Translations under genes and position numbers: made by a program
The notes under the pieces: model-generated
What the model saw: the letters and a program-made list of their open reading frames with translations, nothing else
The model's database searches: none
What the model was told of the DNA's origin: nothing
In this document: positions 63,194 to 64,000 of the stretch, in pieces
Layout: the number at the start of each line of letters is the position of its first letter
How positions within the stretch are numbered: position 1 is the first letter of the stretch
Assembly (NCBI GenBank): GCA_020632995.1
Contig: JACKEN010000019.1
Span: forward strand, 1 to 64,000
Reading direction: 5' to 3'
From: Deltaproteobacteria bacterium
Lineage (GTDB): Bacteria > Myxococcota > Kuafuiibacteriia > Kuafuiibacteriales > Kuafuiibacteriaceae
DNA length: 64,000 bases

Positions 63194-63826
63194 CTACGCG
63201 CCCGGCTCACCGCCCCCGCGCTCGGGGCACGGGGGGCGGAGCGCGGCGCCCATGAGGCGGCCGAGCTCCTTCTCCATCAGGGTGCGCAGGTGGAAGGCGT
63301 CGGGGTCGCCCTCCGGGAACACCACCACGTGGATCAGGGTCATGAGGCTGGTGAGCACCACGTAGGGGAGCGGCTCCACCTCGGGATCGAAGCGCCCGTC
63401 CTGCTGGCCGCGGCGGATCTCTTCGGCCAGCTGCTCGACCCACGGCCACACCAGCTGCCCCATGGTGTTCACCGCCTCGCGCTCGGGCGAGATGATGTCG
63501 CGCATGACGTAGCGCGCGGCGTGGGGCTGGTTGCGCAGGAAGTCGAGGAGCGGGGCGAGGCGCGAGGCCATCTCACCCCCCCGCACCGCTGCGCCCAGGA
63601 GCACCGGCAAGAGCTCCTTCCACTGGTCCGCCACCGTCTCGAGCACCGCGCGGTGGAGCTCCTCCTTGCTGGAGAAGTGGTAGAGCAGGCGCTGCTTGCT
63701 GATGCCGACCTCGTCGGCGATCTGCTGGACGGTGGTGGCGCGGAAGCCCTGGTCGGCGAAGAGCTTGAGGCTCGCCTCGACGATGCGCTGGCGCAACAGA
63801 TCGCCCTTGGTGACTCGACCCGCCAT
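63194..63826 (-). CDS. TetR-family transcriptional regulator
   Basis: A 210-residue repressor. The N-terminal HTH (LFADQGFRATTVQQIADEVGISKQRLLYHFSSKEEL) is a textbook TetR domain; the C-terminal helical domain has LHRAVLETVADQWKELLPVL and an about 100-residue ligand pocket region ending in an Arg/Pro tail. The ligand is unknown. ATG 63826. Likely target genes are itself or the gene upstream at 63909, which runs in the same direction. Confidence 0.93.
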   Translation of the reverse strand: MAGRVTKGDLLRQRIVEASLKLFADQGFRATTVQQIADEVGISKQRLLYHFSSKEELHRAVLETVADQWKELLPVLLGAAVRGGEMASRLAPLLDFLRNQPHAARYVMRDIISPEREAVNTMGQLVWPWVEQLAEEIRRGQQDGRFDPEVEPLPYVVLTSLMTLIHVVVFPEGDPDAFHLRTLMEKELGRLMGAALRPPCPERGGGEPGA

Positions 63827-63893
63827 CCCGTCGGGGCAGGGTTTGGCACCTGAGGCCCGCCAGGTCAACGACAAGCGGCCGAGGTGAGGGCGG

Positions 63894-63907
63894 GCAAGCC
63901 CCCTTGC
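63894..63907. repeat. Non-coding copy of the dispersed palindrome (GCAAGCCCCCTTGC)
   Basis: Strict copy in the short gap between the TetR gene (start 63826) and the gene ending at 63909. Confidence 0.7.
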
Positions 63908-63908
63908 G

Positions 63909-64000
63909 TCACACCGCCTCGAGGTGGAAGCGCCGGCCGTAGGCGTGCCCGGAGCGGTCCTTCTCGACCTCCACCTGGATGTGGTGGGCCCGCCGGGTCA
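63909..64000 (-). CDS. Partial gene, C-terminal 30 codons
   Basis: The end of an open frame entering from the right edge of the window, stop TGA at 63911-63909. Visible residues include HHIQVEVEKDRSGHAYGRRFHLEAV. GC-rich codon use is like its neighbours. Too little is present to identify the product. Confidence 0.6.
   Translation of the reverse strand, partial: TRRAHHIQVEVEKDRSGHAYGRRFHLEAV

Overview
The window is very GC-rich (about 70%), almost fully coding, and densely packed, with many start/stop overlaps (ATGA, GTGA, TGATG). The gene content points to a myxobacterium-like member of Myxococcota (formerly Deltaproteobacteria). It has at least four Ser/Thr protein kinases, four FHA-domain proteins (one an enhancer-binding regulator), a GGDEF response regulator, many lipoproteins including Cys-rich and CARDB-repeat ones, and a matrixin protease with a C-terminal tail of the MYXO-CTERM type (Cys, hydrophobic stretch, Arg run). 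I cannot name a genus. No rRNA, tRNA, CRISPR array, transposase or prophage was seen, and no gene-free stretch exceeds about 215 bases.

Layout. 88-4164 (minus): a TldD/PmbA-like pair coupled to a family 2 glycosyltransferase. 4231-7606: matrixin protease, methyltransferase, short 2-isopropylmalate-synthase-like enzyme. 7743-13670: PEGA kinase, two exported proteins of unknown function, FdhD. 13690-17511: a lipoprotein of ten CARDB repeats. 17724-22131: an operon of a zinc-ribbon/FHA/sigma-54 activator, a HEAT-repeat protein and an HD-GYP-like protein without catalytic residues. 22109-28035 (minus): a large kinase/ATPase/TPR protein, a zinc-ribbon TPR protein and a GGDEF regulator. 28185-35112: envelope genes (Lnt, Wza-like export lipoprotein, FHA-BY-kinase-like protein, TolC, MlaC-like protein). 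35123-39652: an unknown protein, a Cys-rich lipoprotein, a TPR/PEGA protein and a kinase. 39809-45112 (minus): an FHA/CpaF-like pseudo-ATPase, a double-FHA protein and infC, which begins at ATT. 45170-51431 (minus): ppdK and two large surface lipoproteins. 51634-53195 (plus): small membrane proteins. 53225-63116: an accessory-looking signalling and proteolysis block (ECF sigma factor, kinase-TPR protein, Cys-rich lipoprotein, subtilisin-like lipoprotein, CHAT protease, anti-sigma-like protein, sigma factor). 63194-64000: a TetR regulator and the end of one more gene.

The most unusual signal is not a gene. A 14-bp interrupted palindrome, GCAAG-N4-CTTGC (relaxed GCAR-N6-YTGC), is scattered through the window in at least 51 copies, 20 of them with the strict GCAA-N6-TTGC core. 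That core is expected roughly 0.5 times by base composition. Copies lie mostly inside genes, on either strand and in more than one reading frame, and they force rare A/T-rich codons into otherwise GC-biased sequence. A second theme is catalytically degenerate homologues built into signalling operons: TldD without HExxxH, CpaF without Walker A, HD-GYP without HD or GYP.
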